Assembly (NCBI RefSeq): GCF_030816935.1
Contig: NZ_JAUSYO010000001.1
Location: 2,604,001 to 2,668,000, forward strand
From: Arthrobacter sp. B3I9
GTDB lineage: Bacteria; Actinomycetota; Actinomycetes; Actinomycetales; Micrococcaceae
Direction: 5' to 3'
DNA: 64,000 nt
Part shown: piece by piece, positions 18,458 to 27,826 of the stretch
How positions within the stretch are numbered: the first letter of the stretch is position 1
How the letters are laid out: every line of letters starts with the position of its first letter
Notes under the pieces: model-generated
Told to the model about the DNA's origin: nothing
The model's database searches: none
Seen by the model: the letters and a program-made list of their open reading frames with translations, nothing else
Made by a program: the position numbers and the translations under genes

Positions 18458-18844
18458 TCAGATCCTCGTTAGTTTTACGTGGAGATCTTCGTCCGGGCCG
18501 CCCGCGAGGACCGGGTAGGCCTGCGTGGTGAGGTAGTCGCCGGGGGAAAGTGTGCCGGTGCCCGCCAGGTCCACATGCACCTGAAGGATGTATGAGGGCC
18601 CCACGGTGTTGCTCGGCACAGAGACCTCAAACGGAGTGTTCGGAGTGAGACGAGCGTCTGTAATGACGTTCTCCGCGATCACTTCGGATGTCGCGTCGGC
18701 ACGGCCGACTTCGAGCACCCGGACAACCAGCCGAGCGGCGCGGTCTGGTATCACGCCCGGTACATGCAAGACGCCATGGACCGTCTGGTTAGGGCGAATC
18801 GGTTCCTTCTCTTCCCCATGTTCTTCGCGTCCGGACACAGTCAC
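18458..18844 (-). CDS. YbaY/YscW-like domain protein
   Basis: A 128-residue protein that matches the YbaY/YscW beta domain by pattern: VHGVLHVPGVIPDRAARLVV, then VGRADATSEVIAENV, TPFEVSVPSNTV and YILQVHVDLAG. It lacks the lipoprotein signal of E. coli YbaY. GTG 18844 overlaps the ATP-grasp stop by 4 bases (GTGA), with AGAAGGA just before, so it is coupled to that gene and is third in the astacin/ATP-grasp operon. In that setting it could bind or chaperone the modified precursor, but that is inference. Confidence 0.65.
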   Translation of the reverse strand: MTVSGREEHGEEKEPIRPNQTVHGVLHVPGVIPDRAARLVVRVLEVGRADATSEVIAENVITDARLTPNTPFEVSVPSNTVGPSYILQVHVDLAGTGTLSPGDYLTTQAYPVLAGGPDEDLHVKLTRI

Positions 18845-19791
18845 TCCTTCTTGTCGAAGCGACTCAACAGGCTTGCCATTGCCTCAGTGATCGGCTGCTC
18901 AGAGCGGTCACTGACGAACAGCCACTCGCCGGAGGGATTGACCTCCAAGAACACCAGTCTGCCATCGGGCAGGCGCATTAGGTCGACCGCCCCATACACA
19001 AGTCCAAGCACAGCCATCAGGCGCCGGAGGTGGACGATCCACACCTCGGGCAGTTGCACCGGACGGAACTCTGCAGTGTGCATACTCATTCTGTAGTCGT
19101 GCGGGTACAGACTGTACTGCTTGTCGATTTCGACGGCGAATACCTCATCCCCAACAACGGTGACCCGCAGGTCTGACACAGCGTCCACGCGCTGCTGGAA
19201 GATCGTCGGGGCGAGCCGCAGTTCATCGAGCCGCGCGAGCTCGCCTTTTCCGACCAAGCGGGTCTCACGCCACTGCGCCTCGGTTGCCCGGAAGCTCTTG
19301 AAGATCGTTCCTGCGTGCTTGTTCGCCTCGATGAACGCCCTGGCTTTCTCGGGGCTAGTCGTTATCAGAGTCTGAGGGAAGGGGATGCCGAGCCGCGCGG
19401 CGATAGTCAGCTGGTAGGGCTTGTGGGAGGCACGTTCGTCGGCATAGGGCTCGTTGATCCAAGATGCCGGAGCTGAGGCCAGAACACCCGCGAAGGCCTC
19501 GTGACACTCCTGGTACGTCCACTGGGCAGCGGTTGGGTCGAGCTCAGGATGAAGCTCGTACGGCCGCGGACGCCGCCACCAACCTGCGCGACAGTCATCT
19601 AGGCAAACGGCCGCACCATCGCTCGCCGCTATGGCTATCCTGACATCGTCTGTGCCCATCGAGGCGTCAAGGGTCATCTCAGTCGGGAACTTCGCCGTAT
19701 CGAGCAGTACCGCCGGGTGCTCGTCGCGCCCGAGCGCACCGAGAACCGCAGCGGCGTGATCGTCGCCCGCGTGCGAGATGACAAGGATCAC
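18841..19791 (-). CDS. MvdC/MvdD-type ATP-grasp ligase (graspetide synthetase candidate)
   Basis: A 316-residue ATP-grasp enzyme. The pre-ATP-grasp domain starts MILVISHAGDDHAAAVL. A central nucleotide-binding part follows (KPYQLTIAARLGIPFPQTL, then GTIFKSFRA). The C-terminal part has DLRVTVVGDEVFAVEID and the metal-binding end FLEVNPSGEWLFVS, as in microviridin ligases. Such enzymes join Asp/Glu side chains to Ser/Thr (esters) or Lys (amides) in a partner peptide. Its GTG start follows the astacin stop with no gap, and that protein ends in Lys/Asp/Thr repeats, so it is the obvious substrate. Family is firm; the substrate is inferred. Confidence 0.82.
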   Translation of the reverse strand: MILVISHAGDDHAAAVLGALGRDEHPAVLLDTAKFPTEMTLDASMGTDDVRIAIAASDGAAVCLDDCRAGWWRRPRPYELHPELDPTAAQWTYQECHEAFAGVLASAPASWINEPYADERASHKPYQLTIAARLGIPFPQTLITTSPEKARAFIEANKHAGTIFKSFRATEAQWRETRLVGKGELARLDELRLAPTIFQQRVDAVSDLRVTVVGDEVFAVEIDKQYSLYPHDYRMSMHTAEFRPVQLPEVWIVHLRRLMAVLGLVYGAVDLMRLPDGRLVFLEVNPSGEWLFVSDRSEQPITEAMASLLSRFDKKE

Positions 19792-21108
19792 TTACAGTCC
19801 CATTGCCAGTATTAGAGCATCCCGCTCGTCGCGGAGCTGCTGCAGCTGGCTGGCGAGTACGATCAGCGATGCCGTCGCCTCCTCGATCCGGGTGTCGTAG
19901 ACAGTAAATGGGTCCCCGGTGTCCGCATCGCCGGCGGCATAGGCGGCAGCAATCGGGTCTTGATGGCCGGTGGCAAGGCCGAACGGCAGGACTGCGCCGA
20001 GCACCGGGCTTACCACCTCGCCGGGTCCCGGCCCGATCGGGATGTCGGCAGGGGGCTTGACGACCCCATCGTCCCGCAACTTCTTAACCCCACCGGTGTC
20101 ATCCCGCAACTTCTTAACCCCACCGGTGTCATCCCGCAACTTCTTAACCCCACCGGTGTCATCCCGCAACTTCTTAACCCCACCGGTGTCATCCCGCAAC
20201 TTCTTAACCCCACCGGTGTCATCCCGCAACTTCTTAACCCCACCGGTGTCATCCCGCAACTTCTTAACCCCACCGGAGTCGTCCAGTAGCTTCTTAATCG
20301 GGTTCGGATTAAGGTCCGGATGCATGACTCGAATGGCCGCGATGTCACCGGCGGAGAGACCGTTGCGCTGACCGATCACAGCACCGGCTTGGACGGGCAC
20401 AATAGTGGGCATCCCATTCTTGCTGAAAGCATTGGCCGGGTAGTGCATCACTGAACCGTAATCGTACGCGCCAATGTCGTCGCCATCGGCGATGTGCTGG
20501 TTGAAGTTGTGCTCCATCCCAGATTGGATATTCGCCCATTGAATCGTGACAAAGTTGTCGCGGTCCTCTCGGCTCTGCTCATGCCACAGCCCCACAGTGT
20601 GGCCCATCTCGTGGATCGCGTTGCCGGTGCCGCAGCCCGAGCCCAAGCTGATCTGTTGTTTGCCCCCCTGATGTCCCACTTGAGACCAGCAGCCGTCCCC
20701 CTCGAAAAACTCGACGTAGTCAGTCTCGGTGGTCCGGGCCACGAAGCGGATCGCCGTATTGGCATGCCAGTGGTTGATCGCGTCGGTGATTCGCTGCTGG
20801 TTAGGCATGCTGCTGGCGATCTCATATGGAATGTGGCCGCCCGGCCAGCGGTGCCCCGTGATGGCGACGGCTGCCTCAACCGTCGGGTCGAGTGCGGCAC
20901 GTACCGCGTCGTTGCGCGACTCAACCTCGTCGATCGACCCGAGCGAAATATCGCCCTCGAACATGGCCTGTCCGTCGACAGATGCGTAGTTCAGGGCCTT
21001 GACGCCGAAAGTATCGCCAGTGATCAATGCGGTACCGGCGATACCTGAGGTGGGATGTTCACCCCTGGGTTCGTCAGAAGTATTCTTGCCAGATTCATTT
21101 TTTGCCAT
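19792..21108 (-). CDS. Astacin (M12A) metalloprotease fused to a repeated Lys/Asp/Thr graspetide-like core
   Basis: 438 residues. The protease domain (about 85-265) has the zinc motif HEMGHTVGLWHE at 166-177 (His166, Glu167, His170, His176), the Met-turn SVMHYP with Met221 and Tyr223, and astacin-type Cys140/Cys159. Residues 271-350 are eight 10-residue units: IKKLLDDSGG, six identical VKKLRDDTGG, and VKKLRDDGVV. A Pro/Gly linker and a helical tail (about 403-438) follow. No signal peptide. The next gene, an ATP-grasp ligase, begins immediately after its stop. Each full unit offers two Lys and one Thr opposite two Asp, the chemistry such ligases use. I propose precursor and protease in one chain; the cross-linking itself is inference. 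Confidence 0.88.
   Translation of the reverse strand: MAKNESGKNTSDEPRGEHPTSGIAGTALITGDTFGVKALNYASVDGQAMFEGDISLGSIDEVESRNDAVRAALDPTVEAAVAITGHRWPGGHIPYEIASSMPNQQRITDAINHWHANTAIRFVARTTETDYVEFFEGDGCWSQVGHQGGKQQISLGSGCGTGNAIHEMGHTVGLWHEQSREDRDNFVTIQWANIQSGMEHNFNQHIADGDDIGAYDYGSVMHYPANAFSKNGMPTIVPVQAGAVIGQRNGLSAGDIAAIRVMHPDLNPNPIKKLLDDSGGVKKLRDDTGGVKKLRDDTGGVKKLRDDTGGVKKLRDDTGGVKKLRDDTGGVKKLRDDTGGVKKLRDDGVVKPPADIPIGPGPGEVVSPVLGAVLPFGLATGHQDPIAAAYAAGDADTGDPFTVYDTRIEEATASLIVLASQLQQLRDERDALILAMGL
20059..20298 (-). repeat. Tandem 30-bp repeats encoding the 10-residue core units
   Basis: Eight in-frame 30-base units. The six central ones are identical at DNA level, including silent positions, while the first and last diverge. 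The identity points to recent expansion or homogenisation by recombination. It could also hide a copy-number error in assembly. Confidence 0.95.
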
Positions 21109-21959
21109 TACAACCTTCTAGAGTTATTACGGGTCGGCGGAAAATAACGCGCTTGCTAGGATTGGACCCAGTTTCGCCGCGTGCGGGCGCTGCCGTTTAT
21201 TCATGTCTATCTCTGCACGACGGGGACGGTAAATCCTGGGAGTCCGGAATTCCTGTTCTGGAATGTGCACAGCAATCACTTCGGACTGTGGGGTTTTTTT
21301 GGAATCGGCCCAGCAGGATACCAGGATCCGGCAACACATCCGGAGCTGGGAAGCCCTTTGAGTGCCAGGCAGAAACGGCGGGATCACGCACAGGAGCCCT
21401 TCACTCAAGACGCTCGGCACAAGGGTTATGGCGGAACGCGGTTCTGTACTTCAGCAATCGCATCCCAACGGCAGGAAGTCTCACGAGGTCCGTTACAGAG
21501 AACGTGTTCATGTCAACCGAAGCGTCCATGGAGCGACGCTACGGCAAGGCCCGTTACTCCACCGTTACTGGGTCCTACATCGGGCCCCACGACGCCGTGA
21601 CGTAAACCAGACAGGCGCGGCTCAGGGGGAGCAAGCGTAGGCACATGCGCAGGGCCTTACGGAACGCTGCACCGAGCGCCAGCAGGCGGAGTTGGCCCCC
21701 TGGCGGCTGCCCGAGCGGCGCGTTTCTTTCGGGTTCACGAAAGCGAGGAGGAATTAATGGGAACCATCGTCGATTCCCGGACCGCCCCGCGGCGACGCCG
21801 AACAGGACCGGAACCGTGAGCATCTATGCTCTGGCATCGGCAGGATTAGGCGCTGCGCCCCCACTGAAGCAGGAACTAGAACATGTGCCCTTATTCGCCT
21901 CGCCAGATGACGACCGCGTAGAGGACGACGCCGGCACGGTAGGTCAGTGCGAGCCTGCG
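21109..21959. other. Non-coding or decayed stretch
   Basis: Upstream region of the astacin operon. Both strands hold only short frames without family resemblance or convincing ribosome sites. The operon promoter should lie within the first 200 bases, but I cannot place it. Confidence 0.4.
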
Positions 21960-22400
21960 ACTTGGAGGGGCGCGGGCGGCGTGAGGAGTGTCAGGATGTT
22001 TGGCCTAGCAAGTCGTAGGGCGAGGCGGCCGGGTCCTGCGGATCCAAGGAAGAGGCTGAGGTTGGGTGATCCTGCCGCGCCCGAGGGCCAGCGGTCGCCG
22101 TGCATGGCATACCGCTCGTCACCTTCGATGATGGAGCCTTCCGCCAAGCTGTAGGCGCTGAAGGGTGTGTCGGGCTCGGGCGGCCCCATGGCGATCTCGG
22201 CGACGAGCAGGGCCTCTGCAACGCCTCGGTCCAGCGCGAGCTCCCGGTGAGGTGACCGAGCCTGGCGAGGGCGAGTGCAACGCCGGTCGTGCGGTGGGAC
22301 AGCCCGACAAGGTTGCCGCGGAGGGAACGGCAGGGTTGGCCCCCGAAAGTACCATGAGAGGACGGCTTTCCGACGGCAAATATCCTGTAGCACACCACAC
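21960..22400 (-). pseudogene. Possible lanthionine-synthetase (LanM/LanC-like) C-terminal remnant
   Basis: Two minus-strand frames together resemble the end of a lanthipeptide cyclase domain. NLVGLSHRTTGVALALARLG recalls the LanC GxxHGxxGxxxAL motif. After a frame change, AYSLAEGSIIEGDERY and PNLSLFLGSAGPGRLALRLA recall the LanM C-terminus (SLFLGLAGIGYxLLRLADP). Zinc ligands and the dehydratase part are absent. This rests on motif memory only and could be chance. Confidence 0.35.
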
Positions 22401-22404
22401 CGAT

Positions 22405-22770
22405 ATCTTGGCGTTGGCACGATCTCGGTGACGCAGGCGGAATGCATTTCGGAGCTCTCGGCGACGTTGGGATCTCCACGGGAGACATTCCCTCTAACGT
22501 CAGGGGGCGATACGGCTGCGCGTCGGGGCCAAGAAGTACATGGACAGCGGGGGAGGAACTGGTCAAACGCCTCCCCGGCGTGCCAAGGAGACGGGCCGCA
22601 GCGACGACAACGAGGGCGCTATCCTTTACCGGCTGGACTTCTACCACTGGCAGACCGATCCGGTGGCGGAGTATGCCCAACGCGGCAACCTGACCCGTGT
22701 CGACGGCATAGGCGGCATCGACGAAGTCACCGAACGCGTCACGGAAGTGATCACGTCGCAACGGACGTGA
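22405..22770 (+). pseudogene. Adenylate kinase remnant (adk-like)
   Basis: Reading across several frames gives pieces of an actinobacterial adenylate kinase in the right order: GVGTISVTQAE (a damaged P-loop region), ELSATLG, GISTGDI-SNV, AKKYMDSGE, then LVKR and RAKETGRSDDNEGA, ending YAQRGNLTRVDGIGGIDEVT and ERVTEVI. About 50 residues between AKKYMDSG and LVKR are missing, and there are at least three frame changes. It cannot be functional. The last frame ends at stop 22770. Confidence 0.65.
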
Positions 22771-23533
22771 TGGTCCCGACAACAGATATTAACGCTCCTT
22801 CCGGCGTCAGGAGGAGCCGCCTTGCTGCCGGCGCACTCCCCCGTCTAGCCCTGGGAGCGCTCAGCCACGACGTCCGAAGCCAGGGACCCGAGCCAGGGGC
22901 TGCGACTCAGGTCCGCGTCAGAGTTCCAACCGTCCTGCACCTCAGGTGCCTCGGCACCCCCGGTGGGCGGCTATATCCGTAGTACGGCAAGGACCGCTAT
23001 TTTTCAAAACCCGCTGTTCTGCTCCTTCCTGGACGGGACCTGTCACGATAAGCGAGCATCGCTCTTGGCGAACGGGCGCAGCACCATGTCGCCGGGACAA
23101 TGCCCGCCCGCAGCCCAGAAATTCCAGTAACGGCGCAGTAACAGCTACTGGGCAGACTTAGCCAAGAACTCCGGCGCTAGGTGAAATATGATCTGGATTC
23201 CTTCATACGAGCGACTCATGTCGTCGTGCGTCTGGTTCCTCCTTAAGGAACTCATCCTCCAATATGTCAGCCATCGAACGGACTTTGGGGCCGCTCAGGC
23301 TGGGCTCTACGGGGCATCCGCTGCACGAGGAGAGGCTTACGGGCCCGGCATGCGCGTGCGTCAACACCACATAAAAAACCGATCCACCGACGACGGGGGC
23401 GGGCGTGGAGCACGTGGTGGAAGTGGAGGGCGCGGACGAGTTGAGCGAGCAGGCCATCGACGACCTGTCCAAGGGTTTACTCCGCTCGACCCGGCGACGA
23501 GCTCCATGCCCGAATCTTACTATGGAGCAGAAA
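22771..23533. other. Non-coding or decayed stretch
   Basis: No gene on either strand that I can support. It must contain the promoter of the large NTPase gene at 23534. Frames here lack family features and ribosome sites. Confidence 0.4.
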
Positions 23534-26500
23534 ATGTCTGACTCGCCCCTTTTACCGCTTCTAAACGAACTTATCGTTGAATCAGGTCACCGGACTTCAG
23601 CCCAAGTCGATGATGCCTTCCGACTTGCAGCTGCTATTCAATCTCAGCGTCGGCGTGACAGGGTGAGCCACCGAGAGGGTATCACCCGGTCGACCCTGCT
23701 TTTGGCACTCATCACCGTCGACCCCAGAGTCGGCAAAGCCCTTGCCAACGTTGGTGTTACTCGCTCTCAACTCGCGGGCCTGCTTAGCCTGACCGGTAGT
23801 CCGGCACAGGACGAACTCGATGATGGGTACGCCGAACAGGAGCTCGCCGAAGCAGTAAGTGAGTACCTTGAGTCTGTTCCAGCGGGTGCCGAACTTGGAA
23901 CGGCTGATCTGGCGATGGCAATTTTGGCGTCGGCGGAGAAAGGCGTCGCAGGTCGGCTCCCGGACCGTCTTAAAAGATTAGGGGTCAACTATCCGGCCGC
24001 CTTCGCCTCACTGAGACAGATACGCGCCCGCGACCCCGCCGAACCAGAGCTAGGACGACTGCGTAGGAAAGCATCAGATGCCCCTCCCCCTCACACGTCG
24101 GAGTCTAAAGCCGTCGTCGAGCAGGCGCTTGGTGCTGTCGGTGCAGTGGAATGCTCCGCCGTGATCACGTCCCGCCCCTGGCAGCTTGACGTCGACGCCG
24201 TGGTTGTCTCGGCCGCACCGAGCGGTGGTCTCGGGAACCTAGGCAAGGCATTACGCGACAACGTCCGAGGCGTTCTGTGGCCAGACGACGATGTCTACTC
24301 CCTCTCCCCGGATCTCCCGCAGGTGGTACCAGTCTCGACATCGGCAGACGCGCCCGGCCTGAAGTGGGTCATCCTCGCCTCCGCGCGCGAAACTGACAGT
24401 TCTCGAAAAGACCCAAGCTATGTAGGCCCGGGAACTCCCGACGCCGCAGGACGCGGAATGGCGTCTGCCATGCGCAAAGCCATTGAACGGGGCGTCAATT
24501 CGCTCGCCGTCCCCCTGCTCGGAGCCGGTGCAATTGGCCTGCCTCTTGAAATCATGGCGGCCGTGAACGTCCGTGCCGTCCGCAAGTCCTTGGCTCATGA
24601 GGCGCCGTCCTCTCTGCAGCGGGTCATGTTCGTCGGTTTAGACCAGCGAACGATAGATGCCATTCGGACGGCCTGGAAAGAGAGCGAATTGGAGGAGCCC
24701 GTTGCCCCAACGGGCTCGCCAGCGACTACAGATCCGGGCGAATTCAAATACCGCAGCGACGGAGACTTCGGTCAGGTCGCCGAGGCAACCCGGCTGGCCG
24801 GGGGCATCTCCCGCGACCTCGTGGACGCCGGGGAGCGGATACCGTTGCGGGACGACCATCTTGGGGTCGGCACGTACGTCACCATGTTGGCTACCGTCAT
24901 CGCGAACCGCCAGACCCCCCTGCCGCTGTCGGTTGGGCTTTTCGGCGAGTGGGGCTCGGGCAAGAGCTACTTTATGGGGCTGCTGCGCGGTCAGGTCGAC
25001 AATTTGGCTGGCAGTGGCGACGAGGCTTACGTGGACAATGTCGTCCCGATCACCTTCAACGCCTGGCACTACGCCGATACCAACCTGTGGGCCAGCCTCG
25101 GCAATGAGATCTTCGAGCAGCTCGCCGGCCCGCAGGCTACGGCGGCCGAGCGACGTGAAGCCCTGCGCGAGGAGCTCGCGGACAAGCTGCAGCGCGCCCA
25201 AGAGCTTAGGCTCGCGAACGAGCAGGCCGAGCGGGAGACCGCCCGACTCCGCCAGGAGCTGGAGCAGGCGCGCAGCGACGCCGCAGGGTCCGCCGCGGCG
25301 CTGGCGCGCTCGGTCGCCGCCTCGCCCACGCTGCGGAAAGAGTGGGCAAAGATCTGGCGTCGGCTGGGCGTGCGCGAAGAGGCGGAGAAGGGCCAACTAC
25401 TGGCCGGCGAGATCCGCCAGGCAGGCGCAGAGGTGAGCGCGCTGAAACTGGTCGCCTCCGGACGGCGAGGCCTAGTCGCCGCGCTAGCGGCAGCGGTCGC
25501 CCTCGGGCTGCTCGCCGCGTCGCTGTTCTTCCGCGACGAGGTGGCCCGCTGGCTGGCCGGCAGTGGCCTGACCGGGCTGGCCGTTGCACTCACCTGGATG
25601 ACTGTGGCAGTCGGACAGGTACGCGCGGGCCTTGGCTTGCTGCGCACGGTGGCGGGCGAGATCCGCAAGGAGATAAAAACCGAGGTCGACGAGAAGGTCA
25701 CGGAGGACATGCAGGAGCTCAGGCGTGCGGACGCCCGCGAGGCCGTGCTGCAGTCGCAGCTCGTCGAGGTCCTGCAGCGGGCGGGCGAGCTCGGCGGGGA
25801 GTTGGCCCAGCTCAGTCCTGGGCAAAGGTGGTACGGCTTCGTCTCCGCGCGGGCGAGCAGCGACGAGTACCGCCGTGAGCTCAGCCTGATCTCCACCATC
25901 CGCCGCGACTTCGAGCACCTCATCGAACTGATGCAGGACTGGCGATCACTCAAGGATCCCGATGAACAGCACCGGCCGATCGACCGGATCGTCCTGTACA
26001 TCGATGACCTCGACCGCTGCTCGCCCCGCCAAGTCGTCGACGTCCTCCAGGCCGTGCATTTGCTCCTCGCATTGGACCTGTTCGTCGTCGTGGTCGGGGT
26101 GGACCCGCGGTGGCTGTTGCACTCGCTGCGCGAGCAGTACGCGTCCGTGTTCCGAGGTCGGGAAGATGGCCGCCTCCCAGAGCACCCGGATCTGCCGGAC
26201 GATGAGGCCGTCTGGCGTACGACCCCGCACGACTACTTGGAGAAGATATTCAACATCCCGTTCGTGCTGCCCGGCATGACCGGTACCAGCTTCGAACGTT
26301 TGATCCGTAAGCTGTCGCTGGCAGAGGACGCTCGGGTTCCGGAGGACGATCGACTTCCGTACGACAGCTTCCCTGCCGAGGCCGGATCCGAGGTCGCCGC
26401 GGCCAACGCAGGACCCGAGGTTACCACCGCCAACACCGGACCCGAGGGAACCACCGCCAACACGGGACCCGATGGAACCACCGCCAACACCGGACCCTTG

Positions 26501-27082
26501 GGAACCACCGCCAGCACCGGCGCGAAGCCGGCGCCGCGTCAGCTGAGTGAGGACGAGCTCAAGTTGTTGGCTGCCCTCGGCCCGCTGGTGCGCAGCCCCC
26601 GGCAGGCGAAACGGCTGCTGAACCTATACCGATTGGTCCGCAGTACGCGGGATCTCAGCCCGGCCTCGGCATTCCTCGGTAGCGATTCCACGCCCGGTCA
26701 GTTTCAAGCGGTCGGTTTACTGCTCGGCTTGCTGACCGCGTACCCCCGGCTGCTCGGCCAGCTGATCGCCGCCGTGCCGGGCGAGCACACCCTTGGAGGA
26801 CTATGTTCCCGTCAACCCACGGAGTCGTGGCGCCACGTCGTGGAAGGACTCCGACCGCGCAGCTCCGACGGGCGATGGTCCAACGACGTCAGTGACGACC
26901 TTTCCGACGAGGACCGCCGCGAGTGGGAAGAGCTGGTCCAGCGGGTAGGCTCGGCGACAGCCTTGGTCACCCTGTCCGACCTCAGGGCATTCCAGCTTTG
27001 GGCCCCCAGGGTGACACGATTCTCCTTCATTCTCTCCCCGCTCGTAGTGCAGGAAGCGCAGTCGGGGCCAGGCACCGACTGA
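23534..27082 (+). CDS. ClpN-like / macro / KAP-family P-loop NTPase with transmembrane helices
   Basis: 1182 residues; ATG 23534 (MSDSPLLPLLNELIVESG) has GGAG 9 bases upstream. Residues about 1-150 resemble the Clp N-terminal repeat (RSTLLLALITVDPRVGKAL). About 210-370 resemble a macro domain (DVDAVVVSAAP, AVPLLGAGAIGLPLEI), which binds ADP-ribose derivatives. The KAP NTPase follows, with Walker A GLFGEWGSGKS near 472 and Walker B IVLYIDDLDRC near 819. A coiled coil (about 540-600) and two membrane helices (about 645-695) are inserted between them. Near 955-995 are imperfect TTANTGPxG repeats. KAP NTPases are membrane-tethered and often occur in conflict systems; a defence or stress role is inference. 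It has no operon partner. Confidence 0.75.
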   Translation: MSDSPLLPLLNELIVESGHRTSAQVDDAFRLAAAIQSQRRRDRVSHREGITRSTLLLALITVDPRVGKALANVGVTRSQLAGLLSLTGSPAQDELDDGYAEQELAEAVSEYLESVPAGAELGTADLAMAILASAEKGVAGRLPDRLKRLGVNYPAAFASLRQIRARDPAEPELGRLRRKASDAPPPHTSESKAVVEQALGAVGAVECSAVITSRPWQLDVDAVVVSAAPSGGLGNLGKALRDNVRGVLWPDDDVYSLSPDLPQVVPVSTSADAPGLKWVILASARETDSSRKDPSYVGPGTPDAAGRGMASAMRKAIERGVNSLAVPLLGAGAIGLPLEIMAAVNVRAVRKSLAHEAPSSLQRVMFVGLDQRTIDAIRTAWKESELEEPVAPTGSPATTDPGEFKYRSDGDFGQVAEATRLAGGISRDLVDAGERIPLRDDHLGVGTYVTMLATVIANRQTPLPLSVGLFGEWGSGKSYFMGLLRGQVDNLAGSGDEAYVDNVVPITFNAWHYADTNLWASLGNEIFEQLAGPQATAAERREALREELADKLQRAQELRLANEQAERETARLRQELEQARSDAAGSAAALARSVAASPTLRKEWAKIWRRLGVREEAEKGQLLAGEIRQAGAEVSALKLVASGRRGLVAALAAAVALGLLAASLFFRDEVARWLAGSGLTGLAVALTWMTVAVGQVRAGLGLLRTVAGEIRKEIKTEVDEKVTEDMQELRRADAREAVLQSQLVEVLQRAGELGGELAQLSPGQRWYGFVSARASSDEYRRELSLISTIRRDFEHLIELMQDWRSLKDPDEQHRPIDRIVLYIDDLDRCSPRQVVDVLQAVHLLLALDLFVVVVGVDPRWLLHSLREQYASVFRGREDGRLPEHPDLPDDEAVWRTTPHDYLEKIFNIPFVLPGMTGTSFERLIRKLSLAEDARVPEDDRLPYDSFPAEAGSEVAAANAGPEVTTANTGPEGTTANTGPDGTTANTGPLGTTASTGAKPAPRQLSEDELKLLAALGPLVRSPRQAKRLLNLYRLVRSTRDLSPASAFLGSDSTPGQFQAVGLLLGLLTAYPRLLGQLIAAVPGEHTLGGLCSRQPTESWRHVVEGLRPRSSDGRWSNDVSDDLSDEDRREWEELVQRVGSATALVTLSDLRAFQLWAPRVTRFSFILSPLVVQEAQSGPGTD

Positions 27083-27642
27083 TCGCAGTGCGCCTCTGTC
27101 CACAGTGCGCGGCTGGCCGCGCGCCTTCACGGCTCCGTCGGTCCTCGCCCAACCTGCATGGTGGGGACGTGGCCGGGCTCTGGTCTGCCCCGGCGCCGAC
27201 ACCGGCCGACGGGGCGCTAGCCCGGTGCCGGCGTAGGGCGCGACGCAGATTAGGTGTCCTACATCGCGGCACAGATGCATCATGTCCTCTCGACTGTGCC
27301 GGCAGACGGCATTTGGCCCACCCGAGATCTCGGAACCCCAAGCAGCTCTACAACGGCCAGTTGTACGGACCACGTTCCTACGAGTGGCAGCGTCGAGTTG
27401 CTGGCTCAAATGCGGGTGTGAGGACCTTCCTTTCGGATGAGAGCGATCTCGCTTTCGATCACACGATGCGAGGTCGGTATCGATTTTCGAGATCAGGTGA
27501 CCGTACTTGGATTGAATAGAGGGAGGTGCGGAGGATTAGGGAGCTGACCGGGCGCCGGAACCGATGCCTCCACCTAATCCGCATTTCCGAGTAGCCTTCT
27601 TCCTTCCTGCTCGTTGCAAGTGTCCCGAACACGCTTGAATGA
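27083..27642. other. Non-coding stretch
   Basis: No supportable gene. Near 27529-27587 an imperfect GGATTAGG / CCTAATCC inverted pair could act as a terminator. Confidence 0.35.
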
Positions 27643-27768
27643 CTAGCTGATTTGGCCGTCGACGTTCATGGCGGTGTAGAGCCACGCGCCTGTGCACTGC
27701 ACCCCGAAACTGAAGTGGTGGTAGTTCAGCGGCGTTGGGTCGGGCCCGTCAGCTGCCCGGCGGGTCAT
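27643..27768 (-). CDS. Short frame, probably a gene fragment
   Basis: A 41-residue frame (MTRRAADGPDPTPLNYHHFS, then FGVQCTGAWLYTAMNVDGQI) with aromatic-rich, protein-like composition. No family recognised and no clear ribosome site. I think it is the tail of a lost gene. Confidence 0.2.
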   Translation of the reverse strand: MTRRAADGPDPTPLNYHHFSFGVQCTGAWLYTAMNVDGQIS

Positions 27769-27826
27769 GTGCACTCCAGCCCAAGGCCGCATGGACTTCC
27801 ATCCGAACCACCGAATGGGAGTTCCA

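Noticed and set aside
20069..20290. Tandem 30-bp repeats as a CRISPR array
   Set aside because: The units abut with no variable spacers and lie in frame inside a protein gene.
20010..20348. Long open frames on both strands across the 30-bp repeats
   Set aside because: A 30-base unit without stops keeps several frames open. Only the astacin frame has a start, ribosome site and homologous domain.
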